Source: Asaia bogorensis (GTDB lineage Bacteria; Pseudomonadota; Alphaproteobacteria; Acetobacterales; Acetobacteraceae). From it: 64,000 nt of DNA. The stretch's first letter is position 1, and each line of letters begins with the position of its first letter. The notes beneath the pieces are model-generated. The model saw only the letters and a list, made by a program, of their open reading frames with translations. It was not told where the DNA came from and ran no database searches. The position numbers were made by a program, and so were the translations under genes. The DNA lies in assembly GCA_943333505.2 (NCBI GenBank), contig CALQTN020000007.1, positions 1 through 64,000 on the forward strand, in the 5' to 3' direction. Below are positions 27,731 to 36,599 of this stretch, in pieces.

Positions 27731-29542
27731 TTACAGAAAACCGATACTGAACCACGGCACCGCTGCTACTACGATCAGGCCCGCCAGTACCGCAAGCAGA
27801 TAGGGCCATATGCGCCGCATCGCCGCGTCGGGGGACACCCGCCCGATGGCGCAGGCCGCATAATAACCCACCCCGAAAGGTGGCGCGAACAGCCCGATGC
27901 CCATCGCCAGGATGACCACCATGGCGTAATGAACCTCGTGGATACCCACCAGCCGCGCCGACGGGAACAGCAACGGGCCGAACAGCACGATCGCAGGAAT
28001 GCCTTCCAGCACGCTGCCGAGCACGATGAAGGCAACGATGGAGACCGCCATGAAGCCCGCCGCCCCGCCCGGCATCCCGGTCATCGCCGCGGCCAGCTGG
28101 CGCGAAAACCCGGACTGGGTCAGCGCCCACGCCATACCGGTCGCGGTGCCGATGATCAGCAGGATCGCGCCCGACAGCGCCGCCGTTTCAACCAGCATCG
28201 GGAACAGACGCCGCAGGGGAAACTGGCGGTAAATCACAATGCCAACCACGATGGCATAGACAATGCCGATGGTGGAAACCTCGGTCGCCGTCGCCACCCC
28301 TTCGACCACCGCAGTGCGGATCACGAAAGGCAGGATCAGCGCCGGCAGCGAAACCACCAGCGCTTTGCCGACCACCCCCCATGGCGGCCGCACGATCCCG
28401 GTGAGGTCTTCGTGCCGTCCACGCCAGCGCGCAATGATCGCCAACGCCAGCGCCAGCACCAAGGCCGGCATCAGCCCGCCGGTGAACAGCGCCGCGATCG
28501 ACACCCCGGTGACCGACCCGATGGTGATCAGCACCAAAGACGGCGGGATGGTCTCGCTCATCGCGCCAGACGCGGCCAGCAGGGCAACCAGTTCGCCCTC
28601 ATTGGCGCCGCGCCGCTTCATTTCGGGAAACAGCACCGGGGCGACGGCTGCCATATCGGCGGCCTTCGAGCCCGAAATGCCCGAGACGAGATACATCGCA
28701 CCGAGTAAGACGTAAGACAGCCCGCCGCGCACATGCCCCAGCAACGACGCCAGAAACGCCACCATCGCACGCGCCATCCCGGTCATTTCGATCAACAGCC
28801 CGAGGAACACGAATAACGGCACAGCGAGCAGGATCAGCGAACTCATCCCCTCATCCATCCGTGACACAATCACCGTGAGCGGAGTGCGGGTGAGCGTGGC
28901 GAGATAGGCAAGGGTTGCAAGGCCAAACGCAAAACCGATGGGCACCGATAGCAGCACCGCCGCACCGAGCAGCACCACAAAAAACAGCACCAGGTTCCAG
29001 TTGCCGAAGCCTTTGAGCCATGGCCCGCCAACGTAGAGCAGCGCCGCCAGCCCGCCGACCACAACCAGACCGAACACCGCGTCCCGCCAGGAAATGCGCA
29101 ATAATCTGGCCAGCGCCGTCACCGCCATCAGCGCCGCGCCGACCGGGATTGCCATCGCCCGGAAGGTGTTGTGGATGCCGAGCGCCGGGGTTTCAATGAA
29201 CCATTCATCAGCGGCGTACTCCCACGCCGACGGCAGCACCATCACCAGGAACACCGCAACCGAAGCTGTCGCCAGGGCCTCCGCCCGCGCCCGCGCTGTC
29301 GCGGACATGCCGCCGATAATCGCGGTCAGCCGCATATGTTCCGATCGTTGCAGCGCCACGACACTGCCCAGCATCGCCAGCCACAGGAACAGGATCGAGG
29401 CCAGTTCATCGGTCCAGATCAGCGGGGCGTGAAACACGTAACGTGCTGCCACCCCGCTGAACAACACGACAATTTCCGCCACCACCAGGATCGCGACCGG
29501 CAGTTCGACGATAAGCCGCAAGCCGCGATCCAGGCGGGTCAT
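27731..29542 (-). CDS. TRAP transporter, fused DctQ-DctM permease
   Basis: A 603-residue protein in which a DctQ-like 4-helix part (about residues 1-165, with FSGVAARYVFHAPLIWTDELA) is fused to a full DctM permease. The latter starts near VPIGFAFGLATLAYL and contains SGSKAADMAAVAPVLFPEMKRRG and ASGAMSETIPPS. It imports a small organic acid with sodium or proton gradient across the inner membrane. It starts 2 nt after the DctP stop. The gene order is binding protein, fused permease, ligase. Confidence 0.92.
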   Translation of the reverse strand: MTRLDRGLRLIVELPVAILVVAEIVVLFSGVAARYVFHAPLIWTDELASILFLWLAMLGSVVALQRSEHMRLTAIIGGMSATARARAEALATASVAVFLVMVLPSAWEYAADEWFIETPALGIHNTFRAMAIPVGAALMAVTALARLLRISWRDAVFGLVVVGGLAALLYVGGPWLKGFGNWNLVLFFVVLLGAAVLLSVPIGFAFGLATLAYLATLTRTPLTVIVSRMDEGMSSLILLAVPLFVFLGLLIEMTGMARAMVAFLASLLGHVRGGLSYVLLGAMYLVSGISGSKAADMAAVAPVLFPEMKRRGANEGELVALLAASGAMSETIPPSLVLITIGSVTGVSIAALFTGGLMPALVLALALAIIARWRGRHEDLTGIVRPPWGVVGKALVVSLPALILPFVIRTAVVEGVATATEVSTIGIVYAIVVGIVIYRQFPLRRLFPMLVETAALSGAILLIIGTATGMAWALTQSGFSRQLAAAMTGMPGGAAGFMAVSIVAFIVLGSVLEGIPAIVLFGPLLFPSARLVGIHEVHYAMVVILAMGIGLFAPPFGVGYYAACAIGRVSPDAAMRRIWPYLLAVLAGLIVVAAVPWFSIGFL

Positions 29543-29544
29543 GA

Positions 29545-30552
29545 TCAGGACAGCGAGCCGACTTCACCTTCCAGGATCGCCCATGCCTCATCGCCATATT
29601 TCTTTTTCCACTCGGCATAGAAGCCGGCGGTCTTCAGCGCGTCACGGAAAGCAGGCTTGTCGACCTCAACAAATTCCAGCCCCTTGGCCTTCAGGTCAGC
29701 GGTCACGGACCCGTTGAGCGCGGCGATATCGGCGCGCTCCTTCAAGGCGGCGGCGTTGAATTCGCGGGCGATGATGGCCTGGGCGTCCTTCGGCAATGCA
29801 GCAAAGCCTTTGGCATTGCCGAGCATCCAGAACCCGTCCCACATATGGCTGGTCATCGAGCAGTATTTTTGCACTTCGTAGAGCTTGGCGATCTGGATCA
29901 GGGTGAGCGGATTTTCCTGGCCCTCGGCGATTTTGGTTTGCAGGGCGGAATAGACCTCGGCGAAGTTGATGCTGATCGGCGACGCGCCCAATGCAGTGAA
30001 CATGCTGGTCCATAGTGGCGATACCGGCACGCGGATCTTGAAACCCTTGAGGTCAGCCGGGCCCTTGACCGGGCGGCCGGAGCTGGTGATTTGGCGGAAG
30101 CCGTTATCCCAGATGTTATCGAACGCGATCAGGCCGCGCTTGCCAATTTCGGCGCGCACATGGGCACCGAGCTTGCCGTCCATCGCCTTCCAGACGGTGT
30201 CGTAGTCCTTGAACGCAAAGCCGATGCCGTTGATCGAGGCCGCCGGCACCAGGGTCGACAGGATCAGGCCAGACAGGGTGAAAAAGTCGATCGCGCCGGA
30301 GCGCAATTGCGACAGCATATCGGTGTCGGACCCCAGCTGGTTGTTGGGGAAAAGCTGGATGTCCACCGCGCCATTGGTCGCCGCCTTGATGCGTTCGGCG
30401 GCTTCCTGCTGGCGAATGCTCTGCGGATGGGTGATCGGCGAGTTGTTGGCGAGCTTGAGGGTGAATTCAGCGGCCCGCGCCGGGCGGCTGCCGATGGCGA
30501 TCAGCGGCAGGGCAGCCCCGACGAGCATGGCGCGGCGATTGAGAACGGACAT
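29545..30552 (-). CDS. TRAP transporter substrate-binding protein (DctP)
   Basis: A 335-residue periplasmic binding protein. The signal MSVLNRRAMLVGAALPLIAIGSRPARAA has a twin-Arg pair. The family sequence FTLKLANNSPITHPQ, the Arg-containing LKGFKIRVPVSPLW (carboxylate-binding Arg) and NFAEVYSALQTKIAEGQENPL are all DctP hallmarks. It captures the organic acid for the fused permease and starts the three-gene operon. It is divergent from the DUF1800 gene (about 100 nt). Confidence 0.93.
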   Translation of the reverse strand: MSVLNRRAMLVGAALPLIAIGSRPARAAEFTLKLANNSPITHPQSIRQQEAAERIKAATNGAVDIQLFPNNQLGSDTDMLSQLRSGAIDFFTLSGLILSTLVPAASINGIGFAFKDYDTVWKAMDGKLGAHVRAEIGKRGLIAFDNIWDNGFRQITSSGRPVKGPADLKGFKIRVPVSPLWTSMFTALGASPISINFAEVYSALQTKIAEGQENPLTLIQIAKLYEVQKYCSMTSHMWDGFWMLGNAKGFAALPKDAQAIIAREFNAAALKERADIAALNGSVTADLKAKGLEFVEVDKPAFRDALKTAGFYAEWKKKYGDEAWAILEGEVGSLS

Positions 30553-30653
30553 GTATTGTTCCTTGGACGGGTTTCGAGCGGCAAAATAACGACTGGCCTC
30601 TGCGTGGCAAGGGCATGCTGGCAGTCGGCGGTCTGTCGTCTTATGGTTTGGTC

Positions 30654-32012
30654 ATGGCGCCCTTCCCCATATTGGTTGCCCTTAACCGTTTCGGGCTTGG
30701 CGCGCGGCCCGGTGACACGGGATTGGTCGGGCGTGATCCGCGCGGCTTCGTGCGCCAGCAACTGGCCCACCCCGATGCGGCGCTACTCTCCGCGCCCGGC
30801 CTCGCCAGCGCGGCCGCAAATCTGCGTGCCAACCGGCAGACCGAAATGCAACGGGAACGCCAGCGCGCATCCACCCCAGCCGGGGCCAGGCCGCCACCTA
30901 TTCCGCCGGTCGAGGACCGCATCGTTCGCGCCGAGATTACCGCCCGCTTCACCCGCCTCGTCGCAGCCGAGGGCGGATTGGTGGAACGGCTGATGTTGTT
31001 CTGGTCGAACCATTTCGCCATCTCCTCGGCCAAGGGCAACCATGTTCGGGTGATGGCCGGCGCGTTTGAGCGCGAGGCGATCCGGCCCTTCGTGCTGGGC
31101 CGCTTCGCCGACATGCTGCGCGCGGTGGAAAGCCATCCGGCGATGCTGTTCTACCTCGACAACAACCAGTCGATCGGGCCGCTGTCGCGCAACGGGCTGA
31201 GCAGCCGGCGCGGGCTGAATGAAAATCTCGGGCGGGAAATTCTCGAACTGCACACGATGGGCGTCGATGGCGGGTACACGCAAACCGATGTGACCGCCCT
31301 TGCCCGCGCGCTGACCGGCTGGACGGTGGTATGGCCGGATGAGGACATGGTCCATGGCGGCAATTTCGCTTTTGGGCCGGCGCGCCACGAGCCGGGTGCA
31401 CAGATCGTGCTGGCACAAAGCTACGCGCAGGACGATCAGGGCCAGGCGCTGGCGATGCTCGATGATCTGGCGCGACACCCCGCGACCGCACGCCATATCG
31501 GGCGCAAGCTTGCCGCCCATTTCGTCGCCGATGTGCCGCCGCCGGAGTTGGCGGATCGTCTGGCGCAGGTATTTTTGGAAACCGATGGCGATCTTGGCGC
31601 GGTGATGCACGCGCTGGTGGCGGCACCGATTGTCTGGCAGACCCAATTGACCAAGCTGCGCGCGCCGCAGGAGTTTCTGGTCGCTGCCATGCGGGTCATC
31701 GGCGCGGTGACCGAACCTGGTTCAGTGATCGAAATGCTCAACATTCTCGGCCAGCCGCTATGGCGGCCGCCGGGGCCGAATGGCTGGGGCGATACGGTGG
31801 CCGATTGGGCGGCACCGCAAGCGATGAACGCGCGGCTCGATCTGGCGGCGCAATGGGGGCGACGCAACGATGCGGTCGATCCGGTGGCGCTGGCGAACGC
31901 GGTGTTTGGGCCGGCTTTGTCGCGCGAAAGTCGGGACGCGATTGCGCGGGCCGAAAGCCGGCGCCAGGGGCTGGCGATCTTGTTGATGGCGCCCGAGATG
32001 CACCGCCGATGA
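30654..32012 (+). CDS. DUF1800 family protein
   Basis: A 452-residue protein of the DUF1800 family, recognised by ALNRFGLGARPGD at the start, then LMLFWSNHFAISSAKG and NLGREILELHTMGVDGGYTQTDVTALARALTGWTV. The family's function is uncertain; its members are paired with DUF1501 proteins. The ATG at 30654 is favoured over upstream in-frame codons because the family sequence begins there. The gene ends in ATGA shared with the DUF1501 gene. Confidence 0.9.
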   Translation: MAPFPILVALNRFGLGARPGDTGLVGRDPRGFVRQQLAHPDAALLSAPGLASAAANLRANRQTEMQRERQRASTPAGARPPPIPPVEDRIVRAEITARFTRLVAAEGGLVERLMLFWSNHFAISSAKGNHVRVMAGAFEREAIRPFVLGRFADMLRAVESHPAMLFYLDNNQSIGPLSRNGLSSRRGLNENLGREILELHTMGVDGGYTQTDVTALARALTGWTVVWPDEDMVHGGNFAFGPARHEPGAQIVLAQSYAQDDQGQALAMLDDLARHPATARHIGRKLAAHFVADVPPPELADRLAQVFLETDGDLGAVMHALVAAPIVWQTQLTKLRAPQEFLVAAMRVIGAVTEPGSVIEMLNILGQPLWRPPGPNGWGDTVADWAAPQAMNARLDLAAQWGRRNDAVDPVALANAVFGPALSRESRDAIARAESRRQGLAILLMAPEMHRR

Positions 32013-33214
32013 TCAGGCGGCGCCCCTTGCTTGCCGCGGGTGCCGGGCTGTTCGCCTGGGCCCATCAACCGCGATTGCTCAGCGCGGCGGGTGGGCGTGA
32101 CCCACGCCTGGTGACGATTATCCTGCGCGGCGCGCTGGACGGGCTGTCGGCGGTGGCGCCGTTGGGAGACCCTGATTATGCCGGATTGCGCGAAGGGATC
32201 GCGCTCGCCCGCGACGGCGAAAGACCGGCTTTGATGCTGGATGGATTTTTCGGTCTGCATCCGGCGCTGCCAAACTTCGCCCGGCTTTATGCCGCCGGGG
32301 AAGCGCTGGTGGTGCATGCGGTTGCCAGCCCCTATCGCGAGCGTTCGCATTTTGACGGCCAGGATGTGTTGGAATCTGGCCAGCAGGGCCCTGGTCTAAC
32401 CGCCAGCGGCTGGCTCAACCGCGTGCTCACCGCCTTGCCGGCCGGCCAGCCTGTGCAGCCCGGACTGGGGGTCGGCGCAATGACACCGCTGATCCTGCGC
32501 GGACCGGCGCCGGTGCTCGGCTGGGCGTCGCCAGTGGCCGGACCGGCCGAGGATGATTTGGCTGAGCGGGTGATGGCGCTTTATCGCCATAGCGATCCGG
32601 TATTGGCGCAAGCCCTGCATAACGGCGTGGCCACTGATCGCATGGCACGACGCAACCCGGCCCCTGGTGCCGATGGACGACGGGGCGGCAGTGATACCGC
32701 CGACGGGATGCGGCGCGCGGCGATCGGGGCGGCACGGCTGTTGACCCAGCCCGATGGCCCGCGCCTGGCGGCACTGGCGTTCGATGGCTGGGACACCCAT
32801 GCCAATGAGGGCGGGGCGACCGGGCGGTTGGCGCAGTTGCTCGCTGGGCTGGATGGCGCGCTGGCGGCGTTGCACACCGGATTGGCGGCTGTGTGGCACG
32901 ACGCGGTGATTGTGGTGGCGACCGAATTTGGCCGCACCGCGCGGGTGAACGGCACAACCGGCACCGATCACGGGACGGCAACGGTCGCGCTGCTGGCAGG
33001 CGGCGCGGTGCGTGGCGGGCGGGTGGTGGCGGACTGGCCGGGGCTGCAAACCGGACAATTATTCGAAGCGCGCGATTTGCGCGCGACGACCGATATTCGG
33101 GCGGTGTTCAAGGGGGTGCTGGCGGACCTGCTCGGGGTGTCGCCAGCGGTTCTCGGGACGGCGATTTTCCCCGGTTCCGCTCGGGTCGTCCCAATGTCGG
33201 GGCTGATTGTTTAG
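32009..33214 (+). CDS. DUF1501 family protein, probable Tat export
   Basis: A 401-residue DUF1501 (sulfatase-like fold) protein. The N-terminus MIRRRPLLAAGAGLFAWA looks like a twin-arginine signal (RRRPLL). The body has VTIILRGALDGLSAVAPLGD, SHFDGQDVLESG, FDGWDTHANEGG and TEFGRTARVNGTTGTDHGTAT, the last with the conserved GTDHG. It is translationally coupled to the DUF1800 gene, as is usual for the pair. Confidence 0.9.
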   Translation: MIRRRPLLAAGAGLFAWAHQPRLLSAAGGRDPRLVTIILRGALDGLSAVAPLGDPDYAGLREGIALARDGERPALMLDGFFGLHPALPNFARLYAAGEALVVHAVASPYRERSHFDGQDVLESGQQGPGLTASGWLNRVLTALPAGQPVQPGLGVGAMTPLILRGPAPVLGWASPVAGPAEDDLAERVMALYRHSDPVLAQALHNGVATDRMARRNPAPGADGRRGGSDTADGMRRAAIGAARLLTQPDGPRLAALAFDGWDTHANEGGATGRLAQLLAGLDGALAALHTGLAAVWHDAVIVVATEFGRTARVNGTTGTDHGTATVALLAGGAVRGGRVVADWPGLQTGQLFEARDLRATTDIRAVFKGVLADLLGVSPAVLGTAIFPGSARVVPMSGLIV

Positions 33215-33257
33215 AGTGCTGCGGTCGTATGCAGTCCTGTCGGGCGAGCGCAGAATA

Positions 33258-33271
33258 TTGACTTAGATCAA
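33258..33271. promoter_or_regulatory. FNR/FixK box upstream of Hint-domain gene
   Basis: TTGACTTAGATCAA matches TTGA-N6-TCAA exactly. Its centre is 102 bp before the ATG at 33367. A class II promoter would start RNA near 33306, leaving about 60 nt of leader; only a weak -10 (CACGAT, 33294-33299) is visible. It suggests low-oxygen induction of the next gene. Binding is not shown. Confidence 0.65.
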
Positions 33272-33366
33272 CGCCGCGATCGGCCAGCAGAGGCACGATG
33301 TCGTTGGAGTGCCGGGCGGTGGGTGCGAGGCATCCTTGCTGCCCAACCGGCGCGCCGGAGACCAAA

Positions 33367-35274
33367 ATGGCCACACGTACCTGGACAGGCTTCAACGGCG
33401 ATTGGACTGATACCGCGAACTGGGCGGGCGGCATTGTTCCGGTCAGCGGCGACGTTGTGGTGTCCGGGACCGGCACCGCGCGGATGAACTCCGTTGCCAT
33501 CAGCAACGAAAACATCACCTTTTCCGGATCTGCGTTGCAGCTCACTCTTTCCGACGCGACGCTAGATGCCGCGACGGTGGTCAATCTTGGTGCGGCCCCA
33601 GGTTCGGGCGGCAATTTTACCCTTGCGATTTCTGGCAATTCCAGCAACGCAGGCCGTATTTCCGCGACCACGCCAACGAGCATCTACCTGATCCCCGGCA
33701 CCGGTGGGGTGTTCAACAATTCTGGCACGCTGTCGCTGTCCGCCAACACAACCCTGCAAGCATTAGGCACTATCGCAAACTCTGGCGTGCTGAAGCTCAC
33801 CAACACCAGTGGTGGTGCCGGGCTGACCCTGGGTGTGACCGGCGCGGTCAGCATTGCCAATAGCGGCAGCATCGCCATCGAGGGGACGCTGGGTGCGCAG
33901 CTCAGCGATACCGCGGCCACATTCGGTGCGTTCAGCGGGAACGGCACAGTCTCGGCCGATCATGGCCAGGTGGTGTTTTCGCAAAGCGTGGGTACCGGAG
34001 GGGTGTTCAGTTTCGCCCATTCCGTTGGCGGACAGTTCAGCAGCCTTGGGCTCAACCTCGCCAGCAACAGCTTTGCCAGCACGATCACCGGTTTTGCCGC
34101 AGGCGATGTGATTGATCTGGGCATCGGCGCGGCGGATACGCTTGCCTATACGCCTGATGTTGGCGGGACATCGGGCACGCTGACCATCAGCAATGCCGGC
34201 ACCGCCAAGGCCAGTCTGGCGTTTGCCGGGGCCTACACCAATGCGTCATTCAACCTTGTGCCGAATGCCCCCACAGATTTCTTGCTGACCACGAACGCAC
34301 CGTGTTTTGCGGCGGGCACGGCGCTGATGACCGCGCGCGGCGAGGTGAGGGTGGAAGGTCTTCGCGCCGGCGACATTTTGCCCACCCAGCTGGGCGGTCC
34401 TACCGCCGTGGTAGTGTGGACCGGGTGGCGCGGGTTGAATTGCCGCAATCATCCCCGTCCGCAGGATGTGTTGCCGGTGCGGGTGCATGTGGGCGCGTTT
34501 GGACCGGGCGTCCCTGCCCGGGACGTGGTGCTGTCGCCAGATCACGCGGTGTTTCAGGACGGGCACCTCGTGCCCATTCGTTATCTGCTGAACGGTGCCA
34601 CGATCGTGCAGGAGGCTGCCGGATCGATCACCTACTGGCATGTTGAACTGGACCGTCACAGCGTGGTTTCGGCCGCCGGACTGCCGGTCGAGTCCTATCT
34701 CGACACCGGCAATCGCGGCGCTTTCGCCAATGGCGGATTGCCGGTGCAACTGCATCCCGACTTTGCGCTCCGGGTTTGGGACGCCGAGAGTTGCGCGCCG
34801 CTCTGCACCGCGGGTCCGGTCTTGGCCGAAATTCGGACGCGACTGCTGGCCAGGGCCGCTGAACTCGGCCACATGCTGACCGATGCGACCGAGTTGCGCG
34901 TGCTGGTCGATGGTCGTGCGCTTGCCGTCCAACCGCTTGGCCCAGTGTATCATGTGTCGCTACCGGCGGGGGCACGTCAGGTCATGCTGTGCTCGCGGTC
35001 CGCAGTACCCGCCGAGATTTACCCGGACAACCACGACGGTCGGCGGCTCGGCGTCGCGGTATCCGAGGTGCGGCTTAACGGCGATCGGATCGCCGGCGAC
35101 GATGTCCGGTTTGCGGCCGGCTGGCATCAGGCGGAAAGCGTGTGGCGCTGGACAGATGGCACGGCGGTGCTCGACGTCGCCGGGGGGCGGGAATTATCGT
35201 TCGAAATTGCAATGACTGCAGCTTATTGGGCGGTGGATGATCGGCCCCGCGCGGAACTGCAAGCACGACAGTAA
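33367..35274 (+). CDS. Hint-domain surface protein with beta-rich repeat N-terminus
   Basis: A 635-residue protein. The N-terminal half (from MATRTWTGFNGDWTDTANWAGG) is rich in Gly/Asn/Ser/Thr with ATVVNLGAAPGSGGNFTLAISG-type repeats and reads like a beta-helix (VCBS or autotransporter-type). From about residue 311, CFAAGTALMTARGEVRVEGL with VVLSPDHAVFQDG, HxELDRHSVVSAAGLPVESYLDTGN is the Hint_2 domain. No N-terminal signal is visible, suggesting type I or other export. GGAGAC precedes the ATG; a longer N-terminus to 33298 is possible. FNR box upstream. Confidence 0.85.
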   Translation: MATRTWTGFNGDWTDTANWAGGIVPVSGDVVVSGTGTARMNSVAISNENITFSGSALQLTLSDATLDAATVVNLGAAPGSGGNFTLAISGNSSNAGRISATTPTSIYLIPGTGGVFNNSGTLSLSANTTLQALGTIANSGVLKLTNTSGGAGLTLGVTGAVSIANSGSIAIEGTLGAQLSDTAATFGAFSGNGTVSADHGQVVFSQSVGTGGVFSFAHSVGGQFSSLGLNLASNSFASTITGFAAGDVIDLGIGAADTLAYTPDVGGTSGTLTISNAGTAKASLAFAGAYTNASFNLVPNAPTDFLLTTNAPCFAAGTALMTARGEVRVEGLRAGDILPTQLGGPTAVVVWTGWRGLNCRNHPRPQDVLPVRVHVGAFGPGVPARDVVLSPDHAVFQDGHLVPIRYLLNGATIVQEAAGSITYWHVELDRHSVVSAAGLPVESYLDTGNRGAFANGGLPVQLHPDFALRVWDAESCAPLCTAGPVLAEIRTRLLARAAELGHMLTDATELRVLVDGRALAVQPLGPVYHVSLPAGARQVMLCSRSAVPAEIYPDNHDGRRLGVAVSEVRLNGDRIAGDDVRFAAGWHQAESVWRWTDGTAVLDVAGGRELSFEIAMTAAYWAVDDRPRAELQARQ

Positions 35275-35284
35275 GGCTGCTCGC

Positions 35285-35407
35285 TAGAGCGTGATGACCG
35301 TAGGTGGAATCACCGAAGGTCTGAATCACGCGACCAAACAAAGAGTTAGAGCGTGATGACCGTAGGCGGAATCACACGAAGGTCTGGCCACGCGACCAAA
35401 CAAAGAG
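35285..35407 (+). repeat. Dispersed repeat, copy C: two tandem L modules, no R
   Basis: L module 1 spans 35285-35346; a second L begins at 35347 and breaks off near 35407 in GACGAACC, where remnant IS21 DNA starts. The palindrome R is missing. It starts 10 bp after the stop of the Hint gene. The junction implies that an IS-related rearrangement removed the right half. Confidence 0.85.
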
Positions 35408-35520
35408 GACGAACCGGGGCAGCTGTCCCGCGAGGTCATGGCCTCTGCCCCCGGCTCAGCGACCGCACCCCAGATCGAGCGGATGTTCGTCCCCGGATCG
35501 AGCGGCGCCAGGACGGGCGC

Positions 35521-35673
35521 GTTTTTGGCGAGCATGCGCGCCACTTCGGCCGCGACCAGACGGTGTATGACACCTGGCATTAAGTGCCGGTTCTGGCGCG
35601 CAAAACCGGCGCGCTGCGCAACGGTGCGCCGTTCAAGGACTGGCTGCTGCCGCCCGGGCTGGAGCGCGTGCAG
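35521..35673 (+). pseudogene. Remnant of IS21-type transposase (IstA), C-terminal piece
   Basis: The reading VFGEHARHFGRDQTVYDTWH, then VPVLARKTGALRNGAPFKDW and LLPPGLERVQ, is characteristic of IS21 IstA C-terminal regions. An in-frame TAA at 35581-35583 replaces the usual Tyr (WHY-VPVL), so it is dead. No istB, no IS ends and no upstream istA DDE part are visible. It runs directly into EAL-like sequence. Confidence 0.7.
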
Positions 35674-35916
35674 TTGCTCAAGATCGATGCGTCCTTCGTC
35701 CGCGCCATCGGCAAGGGCTCGGGCGAGGCGGTGATCCCGCGCACCATCATCGGCCTCGCCCACGGCCTGAGCATGCGGGTGGTGGCGGAGGGGGTGGAAC
35801 AGCAGGACCAGGCCGAGTACCTCGCCCGCCTGCTGACATTGGCCGACGCGCTAATCTTCCTGAGCAAGGGCCGGATCAGACTGGACGGTCCGCAGTATCT
35901 CAGGGAAAGTTTGTGA
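35674..35916 (+). pseudogene. EAL-domain gene remnant fused to the IS21 scar
   Basis: From 35674 the frame reads LLKIDASFVRAIGKGSGEAV, then IIGLAHGLSMRVVAEGVEQQDQAEYLARL. This is the C-terminal part of an EAL phosphodiesterase (the LKIDxSFV and VVAEGVE motifs). The EAL, ExN and DD motifs are absent. After residue 82 the tail (ADALIFLSKGRIRLDG) no longer resembles EAL proteins. It overlaps the convergent hypothetical gene by 17 nt. It cannot be an active phosphodiesterase. Confidence 0.7.
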
Positions 35917-36403
35917 ACTTCGCGAAGGTGACCGAACCCTCGCCCTTGTCGAACGCCTCCGCCGATGGATACATCATCGGGTTGCCCGTGTCCAACGTCG
36001 CGTGCCAGTCGAAGACATAGGCGCTGGTTTTGGACATGACGATCAGGGTTGCCGTGTGGACGATAGGGTTGTCGCGCACCACGTAACTCACCTCGGAAAT
36101 CGTCTTCAGCGAATCGCCCGGTTTGGCCTTCTTGATCGCGGCCTTGATGGCGTCCATCGTTGCATCGCGGATGCCGTAGCAGACGAGGTCGTCCTGCTCC
36201 TTCGTCGGTTGGGCCGAATACTTGCCTTGCGACAGCGCGGCATAGGTTCCCACCAACGCATAGCCGTAATTGCGGACGCTGCCCGCCCAGCCCAGGCCAG
36301 ACGGCAGGATGCTGCCGATCGGGGAGTTGATCCGCCGATTGCATTCCGGGTCGGCGGCAACAGCGCCGACGATCGCCAAGGCCAGTCCACGGGATAGCGG
36401 CAT
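35900..36403 (-). CDS. Hypothetical protein, possible exported, 167 residues
   Basis: I do not recognise a family. The N-terminus MPLSRGLALAIVGAVAADPE resembles a signal peptide. The body includes NYGYALVGTYAALSQGKYSAQ, DDLVCYGIRDATMDAIKAAIKK, TISEVSYVVRDNPIVHTATL and YVFDWHATLDTGNPMMY; the HTATL...DWHATL residues could form a catalytic pair, but that is only a guess. It lies between an IS scar and a repeat in a patch that looks acquired. AGGA precedes the ATG. A hairpin with 7-bp arms (36422-36439) lies just upstream. Confidence 0.55.
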   Translation of the reverse strand: MPLSRGLALAIVGAVAADPECNRRINSPIGSILPSGLGWAGSVRNYGYALVGTYAALSQGKYSAQPTKEQDDLVCYGIRDATMDAIKAAIKKAKPGDSLKTISEVSYVVRDNPIVHTATLIVMSKTSAYVFDWHATLDTGNPMMYPSAEAFDKGEGSVTFAKFTNFP

Positions 36404-36557
36404 GATCCTGCATTTTCCTTCCCCCGGCGTAGGCCGGGGACGAACGTTACCATAGACGTTGAACACACGCGCCGGCAAGGCAGGCGCCGCGCATGTTGGC
36501 GTGAGCTACACACCGCCACTTACGGCCAGATGCGACACCGCTAGGCTGCCCCCCGTA

Positions 36558-36599
36558 TCGAGCGTGATGACCGCACCTATCAGCGGTCATCACGCTCTA
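36558..36599. repeat. Dispersed repeat, copy D: solo R palindrome
   Basis: A 42-bp palindrome without L. The right end TA is within the TAG stop codon (36597-36599) of the convergent hydrolase gene. Arms match in 14 of 15 positions; the left outer end reads TC instead of TA. Confidence 0.85.

Noticed and set aside
36422-36439. Hairpin CCCCGGC-GTAG-GCCGGGG before the hypothetical gene
   Set aside because: No T run, no match to a riboswitch; it could lower translation of the gene at 35900-36403, but a GC-rich 7-bp hairpin in this genome is not enough evidence.
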